From Parcubacteria group bacterium GW2011_GWB1_44_7 (lineage in GTDB: Bacteria > Patescibacteria > Paceibacteria > UBA9973 > DSPV01), in contig LCJJ01000003.1 of the NCBI GenBank assembly GCA_000999175.1, positions 1 to 51,941 of the forward strand: a stretch of 51,941 nt of DNA, given 5' to 3'. The stretch's first letter is position 1. Every line of letters begins with the position of its first letter. Below the pieces are notes generated by a model. The model searched no databases. It was given only the letters and a program-made list of their open reading frames with translations, and had not been told where the DNA came from. This document shows positions 40,507 through 49,274 of the stretch, one piece after another. A program made the translations under genes and the position numbers.

Positions 40507-41479
40507 TTGGTGGTCAAAAATTTACCGAGGAATTTCACTGGCTTTTCCGTTTGTTTTGCTTTCCGCCGTCGCGGCGCTCGTTTTAACGAATTTAAATTTT
40601 ACGGCCATTGGGCCGACACTATTAACAAAATTGCCGGCGCCGCCTTTGCCGCCCGCACCAAATCATTTTGATGGCATGGATTTAGAAGCCAAAGCGGCTA
40701 TTGTTTTTGATTTGCTGGAAAATAAAATTATTTATTCGCTGAACGGCGAGGAGCAATTGCCCTTAGCATCGCTGGCGAAAATTATGACCGCGGTTGTAGT
40801 TCGGGAAATTTTACCCACATACGCTACGGTTACAATCGATAGTGATTCTATTAAAAAGGAAGGTGATAGTGGTTTACGAGTTGGTGAAAAATGGGCGGCG
40901 CGCGATCTTTTGGATTTCACTTTGCTGGTTTCTTCCAACGACGGCGCCGCGTCTTTGGCGGCTGCTGCCGGTTTGGCGGCTGTTGGCGCCGGACAGAACA
41001 CTGAAGAAACGGTGGCCGACGCTATCATTCGGGAAAATGATTTTATTGCCAAGATGAACGAAAAAGCTCGTTCGCTTGGTCTCGTTCAAACCTATTTTCT
41101 CAACGAAACCGGTTTGGATTTTCAGCCGAATTTGAGCGGCGGTTACGGTTCGGCGCGGGATGTGGCGACCTTGCTGGCTTACGCCGCAACCAAATATCCG
41201 GATTTATTTGAAGCCACTCGCCAGCCGGTGTTTAAAGTTTCACCGCTGGACGGTAAAAGTCGGACGGCGAAAAATACTAATGAAGCGGTAGCAGAAATTC
41301 CCGGTTTACTTGCTTCTAAAACCGGTTACACTGATTTAGCCGGCGGCAACCTGGCGGTATTGATGGATGCCGGTTTGGGACACTTGATAGCAATTGTGGT
41401 TTTGGGTTCCAGCGAGCAAGGTCGATTCGCCGATGTGGAAAAATTGGCGTCCACCACGATTAGTTTTTTAAATGATTAA
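40481..41479 (+). CDS. Serine-type D-Ala-D-Ala carboxypeptidase (penicillin-binding protein)
   Basis: A 332-residue enzyme with a signal-anchor helix (ISLAFPFVLLSAVAALVLTN) and the three active-site motifs of the S11 family: SLAK (SxxK) in LPLASLAKIMTAVV, SSN (SxN) in LLVSSNDGAASLA, and KTG in LLASKTGYTDLAGGN. The order and spacing match DacA/PBP5-like peptidoglycan-trimming enzymes. It acts outside the membrane on pentapeptide side chains. The start overlaps the end of scpB, so they are probably co-transcribed. Confidence 0.93.
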   Translation: MENYQAKTNWWSKIYRGISLAFPFVLLSAVAALVLTNLNFTAIGPTLLTKLPAPPLPPAPNHFDGMDLEAKAAIVFDLLENKIIYSLNGEEQLPLASLAKIMTAVVVREILPTYATVTIDSDSIKKEGDSGLRVGEKWAARDLLDFTLLVSSNDGAASLAAAAGLAAVGAGQNTEETVADAIIRENDFIAKMNEKARSLGLVQTYFLNETGLDFQPNLSGGYGSARDVATLLAYAATKYPDLFEATRQPVFKVSPLDGKSRTAKNTNEAVAEIPGLLASKTGYTDLAGGNLAVLMDAGLGHLIAIVVLGSSEQGRFADVEKLASTTISFLND

Positions 41480-41498
41480 TGATTACGAAATAGCTTCA

Positions 41499-41589
41499 AG
41501 AACAAAATTTTAAAAATTCCTTAACCCCAAATTACTCGCTTCGCTCGTAATTTGGCACGCCCCCACCTAGAATTTTTAAAATTTGTTCT
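41499..41589. repeat. 91-base palindromic element between the carboxypeptidase gene and mraY
   Basis: Outer arms at 41499-41519 and 41570-41589 are complementary over 20 bp with a single one-base bulge. Inner arms CCAAATTAC (41527-41535) and GTAATTTGG (41547-41555) nest inside, with a CGCTTCGCTCG centre. The size and nesting resemble the element at 18613-18702. It could be a terminator or a small non-autonomous palindrome. Confidence 0.65.
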
Positions 41590-41610
41590 TTCCGCCATTT
41601 TACCAATTTT

Positions 41611-42681
41611 ATGATAATAGACATTGTAAAAGTTTTTTTGCCCGCCGCCGTTGCCTTTTTCATCGGTATTGTTTTGACGCCTCTGTGGACTAATTTTCTT
41701 TATCGTCGACAAATGTGGAAAAAGAAAGCCGGCAAAATTGATTTAGACGGTAAAGAAACGAAAATTTTTAACGAACTTCACAAAGACCGAGAAATAAACA
41801 CACCTCGCATGGGTGGCGTCATTATTTGGTTTTCCGCCGCTTTGACGATGTTGTTGTTTTGGCTTTTGGCGAAAATATTTCCGGGCGACATCAGCACCAA
41901 AATTGATTTTATGAGCCGCAATCAAACTTGGATTCCCTTATTTACTCTATTATTGGGCGGATTGATCGGCTTGGTGGACGATTGGTTGGAAATCAGAGGC
42001 AATGGTTCTCATATTGCCGGCGGTTTATCGCTTAAAAAGCGTTTGATTTTAGTTTCTTTAATCGCTTTGGCCGCCGCTTTTTGGTTTTATTTCAAATTAG
42101 ACGTTGCCGCCATTGGTCTGCCTTATATCGGCGATTTCCAAATCGGTTGGCTGTTCATTCCATTATTTGTATTAGTCATTCTCGGACTTTATTCCGGCGG
42201 AATAATTGACGGCATTGACGGTTTGGCTGGCGGTGTTTTTGCGGCGATGTTTTCCGCTTACGCTATTATCGCTTTTCAACAAAATCAGATTAACTTGGCG
42301 GCTTTTTGCGCTGTTCTCGTCGGCGGCATTTTAGCTTTTCTTTGGTTCAACATTCCGCCCGCTCGTTTTTATATGTCGGAAACCGGCACCATGGGCTTAA
42401 CCATTACTTTGGGCGTGGTCGCTTTTATGACCGACGCACTCGGCGAAGGGCGCGGTTTAATCGCTCTGCCGATTGTCGCTTTGCCTTTAGTAGCTACCAC
42501 TTTGTCTACCATTATCCAAGTTTTGTCCAAAAAATATCGCGGCAAAAAAGTTTTTCTGGTCGCGCCCATTCACCATCATTTTGAAGCGCTTGGTTGGCCG
42601 CCTTACAAAGTGACGATGCGTTTCTGGATTTTGAGCGTCGTTTTCGCCATCCTCGGCGCCATTGTCGCTCTGTTGCGGTAA
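41611..42681 (+). CDS. mraY: Phospho-N-acetylmuramoyl-pentapeptide transferase MraY
   Basis: A 356-residue polytopic membrane enzyme making lipid I from UDP-MurNAc-pentapeptide and undecaprenyl phosphate. Key segments are NELHKDREINTPRMGGVIIW, GLIGLVDDWLEIRGN (Asp pair), YSGGIIDGIDGLAGGVF and VAPIHHHFEALGWPPYKVTMRFW (the HHH motif). In most genomes mraY is followed by murD/ftsW/murG; here ftsW and murG follow only after a 7-kb restriction-modification island. Confidence 0.96.
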   Translation: MIIDIVKVFLPAAVAFFIGIVLTPLWTNFLYRRQMWKKKAGKIDLDGKETKIFNELHKDREINTPRMGGVIIWFSAALTMLLFWLLAKIFPGDISTKIDFMSRNQTWIPLFTLLLGGLIGLVDDWLEIRGNGSHIAGGLSLKKRLILVSLIALAAAFWFYFKLDVAAIGLPYIGDFQIGWLFIPLFVLVILGLYSGGIIDGIDGLAGGVFAAMFSAYAIIAFQQNQINLAAFCAVLVGGILAFLWFNIPPARFYMSETGTMGLTITLGVVAFMTDALGEGRGLIALPIVALPLVATTLSTIIQVLSKKYRGKKVFLVAPIHHHFEALGWPPYKVTMRFWILSVVFAILGAIVALLR

Positions 42682-42692
42682 GTTCTCGGAAG

Positions 42693-42726
42693 AAGGCCTC
42701 GCCTTGGGCTGCAAAGGCGAGGCCTT
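42693..42726 (+). terminator. Intrinsic terminator after mraY
   Basis: AAGGCCTCGCCTT (42693-42705) and AAGGCGAGGCCTT (42714-42726) form a perfect 13-bp stem with an 8-base loop, followed by TATTTCTT. Confidence 0.8.
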
Positions 42727-42758
42727 TATTTCTTAAACTTCAAAAACCGCACCAAAGG

Positions 42759-42767
42759 TGGTAGGAT
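42759..42767 (+). promoter_or_regulatory. Extended -10 (TGGTAGGAT) of the first NYN gene
   Basis: TAGGAT (42762-42767) ends 13 bases before the ATG at 42781. The same nine-base box stands in front of the type III mod gene. Confidence 0.4.
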
Positions 42768-42780
42768 TATTAAAAATTCT

Positions 42781-43397
42781 ATGAAGAAACCCGAGAATAA
42801 TTTTGCTTATGTGGACGGTGCCAATCTGCACAAAGGTATAGCCGAGCTTGGTTGGCGTTTAGATTATAGAAAATTTCGAGTGTGGCTTTTGGAAAAATAC
42901 GGAGTCAGCAAGGCCTACATATTTCTCGGTTTTATTCCTATAAGCTTGGTTGGCGTTTAGATTATAGAAAATTTCGAGTGTGGCTTTTGGAAAAATACGG
43001 AGTCAGCAAGGCCTACATATTTCTCGGTTTTATTCCTATAAATACTAATTTATATCGTGACCTTCAGAATTGGGGCTATACTGTTGTTTTTAAACCAACC
43101 GTTCCAGATGGATATGGGGAGATAAAAGGAAATTGCGACGCCGAAATGGTTTTACAGACAGTGTCCGATATGTATGAAAAATTTTTTAATAAAGCCGTAT
43201 TGGTTACCGGAGACGGCGATTTTGCTTGTCTTGTAAATTTTCTCAAGGATAGAAAGAGGTTTGAAATTGTATTGAGCCCAAATTCTCAAAAAGCATCGAT
43301 CTTGCTCAAAAAAGCCGCCCCGGAGAACATTGTCTTTCTTGAAAGGTTCAAAAATCGTCTTGAATATACAAAAGGTGATAAAGGCAACCATAAATGA
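42781..43397 (+). pseudogene. NYN-domain (LabA-like PIN) protein broken by a 98-bp tandem duplication
   Basis: From the ATG at 42781 the protein opens FAYVDGANLHKGIAELGWRLDYRKF, the NYN/LabA nuclease start with its Asp. After PI it hits a TAG inside the second copy of a duplicated segment. Removing one copy (98 bases, not a multiple of 3) restores a continuous ~170-residue protein with GNCDAEMVLQTVSDMYE, VLVTGDGDFACLVNFLKD (the conserved Asp pair) and VLSPNSQKASILLKKAA. NYN proteins are metal-dependent RNases of the PIN-like fold. The two copies are identical, so the change is recent or an assembly artefact. A terminator overlaps its stop. Confidence 0.85.
42845..43040 (+). repeat. 98-bp perfect tandem duplication
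   Basis: Copy 1 is 42845-42942 and copy 2 is 42943-43040; I find no difference between them. The unit begins AGCTTGGTTGGCG and ends TTTTATTCCTATA. It lies wholly inside the NYN gene and shifts its frame. Confidence 0.95.
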
Positions 43398-43438
43398 AAA
43401 AGCCCCGCTGCGGGACGGAACCCGCATGGGAGCTTTTT
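43397..43438 (+). terminator. Terminator after the first NYN gene
   Basis: AAAAAGC (43397-43403) pairs with GCTTTTT (43432-43438), with inner CCC/GGG and GCGGG/CCCGC pairs and one bulge. It overlaps the NYN stop codon. The next 160 bases up to the mod gene hold no convincing gene. Confidence 0.65.
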
Positions 43439-43582
43439 CGTAGTGATGTCAGCATTCTAGCAAGTCACAATCAAAAGTCAAGATTAGGTGGGGATAAAAA
43501 TAATCGGACAGCATCTTCAAAAACCTCGCCAAAAGTTGAGGAGTTTTGGCAACGAAACACTGAGGACGTCAGTCCGAATGTG

Positions 43583-43591
43583 TGGTAGGAT
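43583..43591 (+). promoter_or_regulatory. Extended -10 (TGGTAGGAT) of the mod gene
   Basis: TAGGAT (43586-43591) ends 8 bases before the ATG at 43600, consistent with a leaderless mod message. Confidence 0.5.
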
Positions 43592-43599
43592 TTTAGGTA

Positions 43600-45417
43600 A
43601 TGGCGAAGAAAATAAGTTACGATAATTGGTCCAAAGAGGAACTCATAAAAGAATTGAGCCGTATTAAGGAAACGAAATACGGGCTTGTTTGGCATAGAGA
43701 TTTGACGGAGGAAAAAATTGATGTGCTTATCAATCCGGACGCGAGAACGCCGAGCGAAATGTTTCCGAACGAAATGGCCGGCAAGCCGTTTCCGGTTTTG
43801 AAAGAAGTAAAGAGTAAGGAAATCAAAACCGACAAATCAAAGCCGGTAAATTTGCTGATTGAGGGCGACAATTATCACTCGCTTGCGGTTTTGAATTTTA
43901 CGCACGAGGAAGCGATTGACCTCATTTACATTGACCCGCCATACAATACAGGCAATAACGATTTTATTTATAACGACAAATATGTTGATAAGGAAGACGG
44001 ATACAGGCACAGTAAATGGCTGGCTTTTATGGAAAAACGCCTAAAGTTGGCGAAAAAATTACTTAAAGAATCAGGAGTTATTTTTATCAGCATTGGTGAT
44101 GATGAATTCGCGCAATTAAAACTCCTCCTTGATGACCCCGGACTTTTTACGGAAAATAATTTTGTCGCGTGTATTCCAAGAGTGGCAAAGACAGCGAGTA
44201 ATAAAGGAAAACATTTCGCCCCGTCTGTTGATTATATTTTGGTTTATGCAAAAAACATAGAAGCTCTCGAGTTGTTCAAAGATGAAGTGGACTCGTCATT
44301 ATATAAAAAGAAAGACGAAAAAGGATTTTATCGAGACGATGTTGCTCTCTATCAATCAGCTCTGGATTCACGACCGAATCAACGATATTTTATAAAATGT
44401 CCGGACGGCTCTCTCGTTATTCCTCCCGGAGATGTGATGCCAGACGAAAAGAAAGACGCCTCATTTGTTAAGCCGAAGTCAGAAAATGATAAAGTCTGGC
44501 GTTGGTCGTATTCTACCTATCTTGAGAAGAAAGACATACTTGTTTATAAAGAAACAAAAAATTCTCCCTTGCTTGATCAAAACGGCAATCAAGCAAAGTG
44601 GAATATCTATACAAAAAGTTATTTGTCAGACAGACAGGAAACTGGAACTGTTCCTAGAAATTTTTTGGATCAGTTTATAAACAGACAGGGCGCTGATTTT
44701 CTTAAAACGATGGATATATCTTTTGATTATTCAAAACCTGTAGAGTTGATTAAATATCTCATTAAGATAACCGATAAGAAAAATGACATCACGGTCTTGG
44801 ATTTTATGGCTGGTTCTGGAACAACCGGACAAGCAGTTTTGGAATTAAATAACGAAGATGGCGGAACTCGGAATTTTATTCTTGGCACAAATAATGAACT
44901 TAACGGATTCAAAAAAGAACTAGAAGTTAAAGGTTTTAGTAAAAAAGAGATTGAAGAGCGGGGAATTTGTCGACGAATTACTTATCCTCGTCTTGAAAAA
45001 ATAATAAAGGGTTACAAAAATACAAAGGGTGAAAATATCGCAGGACTTGGGGGAAATTTGAAATACTACACTTGCGATTTTGTGGAAGCCGAGCCGTCCG
45101 ACAAAAACAAGCGAAAACTTGTAAGCAAGTCAACGGAAATGCTTTGTATTCACGAAAGTGCTTTTGAACTTGTGCAAGACAAAGACGAATTTAAGATTTT
45201 TAAAAATTCTGGTAAACATCTCGGCATTATTTTCCATGAGGATGCGATTGACGACTACAAAAAAGCGATTAAAAAAATGAACGGCCGATTCAACACCTAT
45301 GTCTTTTCAATGACCGACGACCCGCATAAAGCTGATTTTGCCGATATGGAAGATAAAGTAAAGCTTTGCGCCATTCCCGAAGTGATTTTGAAAGTTTATC
45401 GGGAGATTTTTAAGTAA
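43600..45417 (+). CDS. mod: Type III restriction-modification methyltransferase (Mod)
   Basis: A 605-residue beta-class N6-adenine methyltransferase. Motif IV is LIYIDPPYNTGNNDFIYND (near residues 108-126) and precedes motif I, ITVLDFMAGSGTTGQAVLEL (near residue 400), the beta-class order of type III Mod proteins. The segment VNLLIEGDNYHSLAVLNFTHE before motif IV and the long variable middle (target recognition) also match. With Res it recognises an asymmetric site and methylates one strand. It is followed at 10 bases by an AlbA_2-domain gene and then by res, all on the same strand. Confidence 0.95.
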   Translation: MAKKISYDNWSKEELIKELSRIKETKYGLVWHRDLTEEKIDVLINPDARTPSEMFPNEMAGKPFPVLKEVKSKEIKTDKSKPVNLLIEGDNYHSLAVLNFTHEEAIDLIYIDPPYNTGNNDFIYNDKYVDKEDGYRHSKWLAFMEKRLKLAKKLLKESGVIFISIGDDEFAQLKLLLDDPGLFTENNFVACIPRVAKTASNKGKHFAPSVDYILVYAKNIEALELFKDEVDSSLYKKKDEKGFYRDDVALYQSALDSRPNQRYFIKCPDGSLVIPPGDVMPDEKKDASFVKPKSENDKVWRWSYSTYLEKKDILVYKETKNSPLLDQNGNQAKWNIYTKSYLSDRQETGTVPRNFLDQFINRQGADFLKTMDISFDYSKPVELIKYLIKITDKKNDITVLDFMAGSGTTGQAVLELNNEDGGTRNFILGTNNELNGFKKELEVKGFSKKEIEERGICRRITYPRLEKIIKGYKNTKGENIAGLGGNLKYYTCDFVEAEPSDKNKRKLVSKSTEMLCIHESAFELVQDKDEFKIFKNSGKHLGIIFHEDAIDDYKKAIKKMNGRFNTYVFSMTDDPHKADFADMEDKVKLCAIPEVILKVYREIFK

Positions 45418-45426
45418 AGTTTATCT

Positions 45427-46887
45427 ATGAAACAAGCCGAATTAGAAAAATTAGTAAGCGAATTGGTAAAAATTCCAAATGAGACCGAATGGGTTGAGTT
45501 TAAGCTCAACAATTCTAATCCTGAAGAAATAGGAAAAGACATTTCTGCACTATCAAATGGCGCGGCCCTTCATGAAAAAGATCGTGCTTACATAATATTT
45601 GGAATTGATAATAAAACACACGCCATTGTTGGAACAACATTTAAGCCGAGGATGGCAAAAAAGGGTGGCGAAGAGTTGGAATCATGGTTATCTCACCTAC
45701 TTGAACCAAGAGTCAATTTTTTGATATTTGAATTTGAATACCAAACTAAACCTGTTGTTATTTTTGAGATATGTGCGACAGTCGATCGCCCGGTGTCTTT
45801 TAGTGGCGAAGCATACATTCGTGTTGGCAGTTATACTAAGCTACTAAAAAACTATTCTGAAAAAGAGCGTCGCATTTGGAATAATCCTCGGCACCGCTCT
45901 TTTGAGGGTGAAGTTGCCTCCTTACGAATTTCTGCCGATAAGGTACTCACGCTGTTAGATTATCCTTCTTATTTTGAATTGACTAAGCAGCCATTACCGA
46001 ATAGCCGTGATGTAATTCTGGAAAAATTGACACAGGACAAACTTATAGAAAAGGAACAGAGTAGTTTTTATTCAATAAAAAATCTAGGGGCCTTGCTTTT
46101 CGCAAAGAATTTACAGGAATTTGAGACATTACGAAACAATACTGTACGAGTTATTGAATATGTTGGTGAGGATAGGACACAAACTATAAGAGAACAAGAG
46201 GGCAAAATGGGCTATGCTCCAAGTTTCCAACGGCTTATTGATTACATTAACAGCAAGCTTCCATCTAATGAAATGATTCAGGATGCATTAAGAGTGGAAA
46301 AGAAAATTTATCCAGAAATCGCCATACGAGAATTAGTTGCTAATGCGTTAATCCATCAAGATTTTCTTGAACATGGCAATGGTCCGATGATTGAGATATT
46401 TAAAAATAGACTAGAAATCACCAACAAAGGAGTCCCTCTTATTAGCACTGATCGGTTTATTGATAGTGCTCCGCAAGCTCGCAACGAGAAGACCGCATCT
46501 TTTATGCGGCGTGTAGGTATTTGCGAACAAAGAGGCAGTGGTATTGATAAGGTCGTTGGTTCCATTGAGGTATATCAACTGCCAGCTCCAGATTTTGCGG
46601 TAGCTGATAAATCTACTAAGGCGGTTTTATACGCACCCAGAAAATTAACTAAGATGGGAAAGAGAGATAAGATTCGTGCTTGCTATCAGCATTGTTGTAT
46701 AAAATATGTTGCGAATGATTTTATGGACAATGCGAGTTTGCGTAAGCGTTTTAATATTAAAGATAGTAATTATCCGGCCGCATCAAAAATTATTAGGGAT
46801 ACTATTGAATCATTTCTTATTAAGCCTCGGGATACTGGACCCAAACATTCACGTAAATTCGCCAAATACTCACCATTTTGGGCATAG
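45427..46887 (+). CDS. AlbA_2 (Schlafen-like) domain protein with ATPase-like C-terminal domain
   Basis: A 486-residue protein of the COG2865 type. The N-terminal AlbA_2 domain reads ETEWVEFKLNNSNPEEIGKDISALSNGAALHEKDRAYIIFGIDN, with SFSGEAYIRVGSYTKLL ending it. A GHKL/HATPase-like C-terminal region follows (IAIRELVANALIHQDF, LEITNKGVPLI, RRVGICEQRGSGIDKVVG). Such proteins are annotated as putative regulators or helicases and are frequent in defence islands. Its place inside the mod-res operon suggests a regulatory or effector role in restriction. It is clearly more AT-rich than neighbouring core genes. Confidence 0.88.
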   Translation: MKQAELEKLVSELVKIPNETEWVEFKLNNSNPEEIGKDISALSNGAALHEKDRAYIIFGIDNKTHAIVGTTFKPRMAKKGGEELESWLSHLLEPRVNFLIFEFEYQTKPVVIFEICATVDRPVSFSGEAYIRVGSYTKLLKNYSEKERRIWNNPRHRSFEGEVASLRISADKVLTLLDYPSYFELTKQPLPNSRDVILEKLTQDKLIEKEQSSFYSIKNLGALLFAKNLQEFETLRNNTVRVIEYVGEDRTQTIREQEGKMGYAPSFQRLIDYINSKLPSNEMIQDALRVEKKIYPEIAIRELVANALIHQDFLEHGNGPMIEIFKNRLEITNKGVPLISTDRFIDSAPQARNEKTASFMRRVGICEQRGSGIDKVVGSIEVYQLPAPDFAVADKSTKAVLYAPRKLTKMGKRDKIRACYQHCCIKYVANDFMDNASLRKRFNIKDSNYPAASKIIRDTIESFLIKPRDTGPKHSRKFAKYSPFWA

Positions 46888-46971
46888 TTTTATGTAATCG
46901 TTATGAGAGGTTTAATCAATTTTAGATAAAAAACCGTTGTTTTATAAGGATTCTTATGTAATTAGAATAAT

Positions 46972-49242
46972 ATGTGGATAGATTTTAAAAATTATCAAGA
47001 AGAGGCGATTGACGGTTTGCGAGACAAAGCAAACAACTTGCTCCAAAAAGACGGGAGCAAGATTCTGGTATTTAAAGCGCCGACCGGTTCGGGCAAAACA
47101 TTGATGATGGCCGAATGGATGATGCGATTTTGCGACCCGTATTCACGAACGGACGGAAAAACTTTTGCTTTCATTTGGATTGCCGTCAATAAATTGCACG
47201 ACCAAAGCCACGATACTTTGAAGAAATTTTACGCGCCGAAAGGAGCGGGCTTACGATGTTCGTATTTCCACGAGCTTGACAACCGGCGAATCAGAAAAAA
47301 CGAGATTTTGTTTCTCAATTGGGCCAGTATAAACAACGAGGACAAAGTAATTGTGCGGGCAAACGAACGGGATAATAATCTTTCCGCCGTTATTGAACGC
47401 ACGAAAGACGAAGGCCGGACCATAATTTTGATAATAGATGAAAGCCACCATACCGCCAAAAGTGAGAATTCAATGGCTTTGGTGAAAAACATTGACCCGA
47501 AATTGACGATTGAAGTTTCCGCCACCCCGCAGATTGCCGAACTTGATGAAAAGGTGACGGTTGAAATTGAGGATGTTAGAGCGGAAGAAATGATAAAAAA
47601 GGAAATTGTTATCAACCCGGGTTTTGAGGATTATGTGATAGATAAAAGAAAAAAAGACCAAACAGCCGATGAGTTGGTTTTGAAAGCGGCGCTTACAAAG
47701 CGGCTTGAACTCAAAAAGAAATTGGAAAAAGAAGGTTCGGGAGTTAATCCACTTTTACTTATTCAATTGCCGGATACGAAACAGGGAATGCCAGACAAGC
47801 GCGAGGAAGTGGAAAATTTGCTCGGGAGATACGGTTATGACCGCAAGAATGGAAGAATGGCCGTGTATCTGTCCGAAAAAGACAACAAAGTTAATCTGGT
47901 GAATATTGAGAAAAATGAAAATGATGTTGATGTCTTAATATTTAAGCAGGCAATCGCGCTCGGCTGGGATTGTCCGCGCGCCGCAATTTTGGTTTTGTTT
48001 CGGCAGTGGCGAGATGAAACAATGACTTTTTCAATTCAAACACTCGGGCGAATTATGAGAATGCCGGAGCAGAAACATTACAAAGACGATAAGCTTAATA
48101 TCGCACATCTTTTTACAAGTTTGCCGGATATCAATACAAGGATTATTGAAGGAGCGTCGTCGGGCATTCGACCGCTTACGAGTTATCGGCGGAAAGATTA
48201 TAAAGATGTTGACCTTGTTTCTTATCACGGAAAACGATTCAGAGAGGAAACCCGACTGTCTTCGGACTTTTTGCCGATTTTTCTTGAAGCTGGAAAAGAG
48301 ATGGGGCTTCCAAAAAAGGTCTCTTTTAAGTTTAAACCAGTTAATACAAAGGTGATTAAAGATGTGTCTGTGAAAAATGCGGATATGGCGATTGGGAATA
48401 TAAAAGCGCCGACATTCAATATACCTAAAACAGAAGGGGAGTTGCAGTTTGCTTTTGATATGTTTGTCAGGGGCAATCTCGGGACATTTTCTCCGGAGGA
48501 ACGATCAATTAAAAGGATAAATGATTCGATTTACAGCGTTTTTGGCGCTAGGCGAAATGAGGATGATTGGCCGATGATTCAGGCGGCGGTTCTTTCAGAC
48601 GAGGCGCTAAAACAGAGGGTTATAAATACTATTAACTTGGCGTTGGAACGCTATAAAGAAGTTGTCGGTAAAGGCAAGAAAGAGGTTATAAAAAACGAAG
48701 GGCTGTGGAATGTGCCGAAAGCTGTTAATTATGAAAAAATTTTTGTAAAAATGGATTATAAAAAATCCATAATGCAACCGTATTATGCGTGGTTGCGAGA
48801 TGGAGAAACCGGAAAATCATTTGAGGACAGCGATATTGAAAATGAATTTGTAAAATATCTGGAAAAAGCAAAGCAAGTCGTTTGGTGGTTTAAAAATGGA
48901 AAGCAAGACGAATCATATTTTGCCGTGCCCTATGTTGAAAACAGACAAGAAAAGCTGTTTTATCTTGATTTTGTTGTAATGCTAAACGACGGACGAATTG
49001 GTTTGTTTGACACGAAAGGTGGGATTTATGCCAAAACCGCTAAGGAACGCGCCGAAGGATTATCCTCTTACATTCAAAAAGAAAACAAGAAAGATGAAAA
49101 ATTATTTGGCGGGATTGTCTTGAAAGATAAGAATAGTTGGAAATACAACGATAAGGAAAGATACGAATACAATCCAAATAATTTGAAAGATTGGGAATTT
49201 TTGGATTTGAATCAGGAAATAAAAATTGTTGAAAATAATTAA
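46972..49242 (+). CDS. res: Type III restriction enzyme subunit (Res), helicase-nuclease
   Basis: A 756-residue superfamily 2 helicase with C-terminal nuclease. Walker A is APTGSGKT (36-43), motif II ILIIDESHHTAKS is near residue 155, motif III is EVSATPQ, and motif VI FSIQTLGRIMRMPEQKH is near residue 360. The C-terminal PD-(D/E)xK nuclease appears as LFYLDFVVMLNDGRIGLFDTKGG (near residues 664-687). It is somewhat shorter than classical EcoP15I-type Res (~970). With Mod it would translocate and cleave unmodified foreign DNA. It starts after an 84-base gap and is followed by the second NYN gene at 32 bases. Confidence 0.93.
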   Translation: MWIDFKNYQEEAIDGLRDKANNLLQKDGSKILVFKAPTGSGKTLMMAEWMMRFCDPYSRTDGKTFAFIWIAVNKLHDQSHDTLKKFYAPKGAGLRCSYFHELDNRRIRKNEILFLNWASINNEDKVIVRANERDNNLSAVIERTKDEGRTIILIIDESHHTAKSENSMALVKNIDPKLTIEVSATPQIAELDEKVTVEIEDVRAEEMIKKEIVINPGFEDYVIDKRKKDQTADELVLKAALTKRLELKKKLEKEGSGVNPLLLIQLPDTKQGMPDKREEVENLLGRYGYDRKNGRMAVYLSEKDNKVNLVNIEKNENDVDVLIFKQAIALGWDCPRAAILVLFRQWRDETMTFSIQTLGRIMRMPEQKHYKDDKLNIAHLFTSLPDINTRIIEGASSGIRPLTSYRRKDYKDVDLVSYHGKRFREETRLSSDFLPIFLEAGKEMGLPKKVSFKFKPVNTKVIKDVSVKNADMAIGNIKAPTFNIPKTEGELQFAFDMFVRGNLGTFSPEERSIKRINDSIYSVFGARRNEDDWPMIQAAVLSDEALKQRVINTINLALERYKEVVGKGKKEVIKNEGLWNVPKAVNYEKIFVKMDYKKSIMQPYYAWLRDGETGKSFEDSDIENEFVKYLEKAKQVVWWFKNGKQDESYFAVPYVENRQEKLFYLDFVVMLNDGRIGLFDTKGGIYAKTAKERAEGLSSYIQKENKKDEKLFGGIVLKDKNSWKYNDKERYEYNPNNLKDWEFLDLNQEIKIVENN

Positions 49243-49274
49243 AACTATGAAAATAATCTTAAAAAAATCAGCAT

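Noticed and set aside
42882..43397. The 171-residue frame starting inside the duplicated region as a complete gene
   Set aside because: Its first part is an out-of-frame reading of copy 1; the true start is the ATG at 42781 once the duplication is removed.
43394..43588. A small protein between the first NYN gene and mod
   Set aside because: Its start lies within the terminator hairpin and the peptide resembles nothing; composition fits non-coding sequence.
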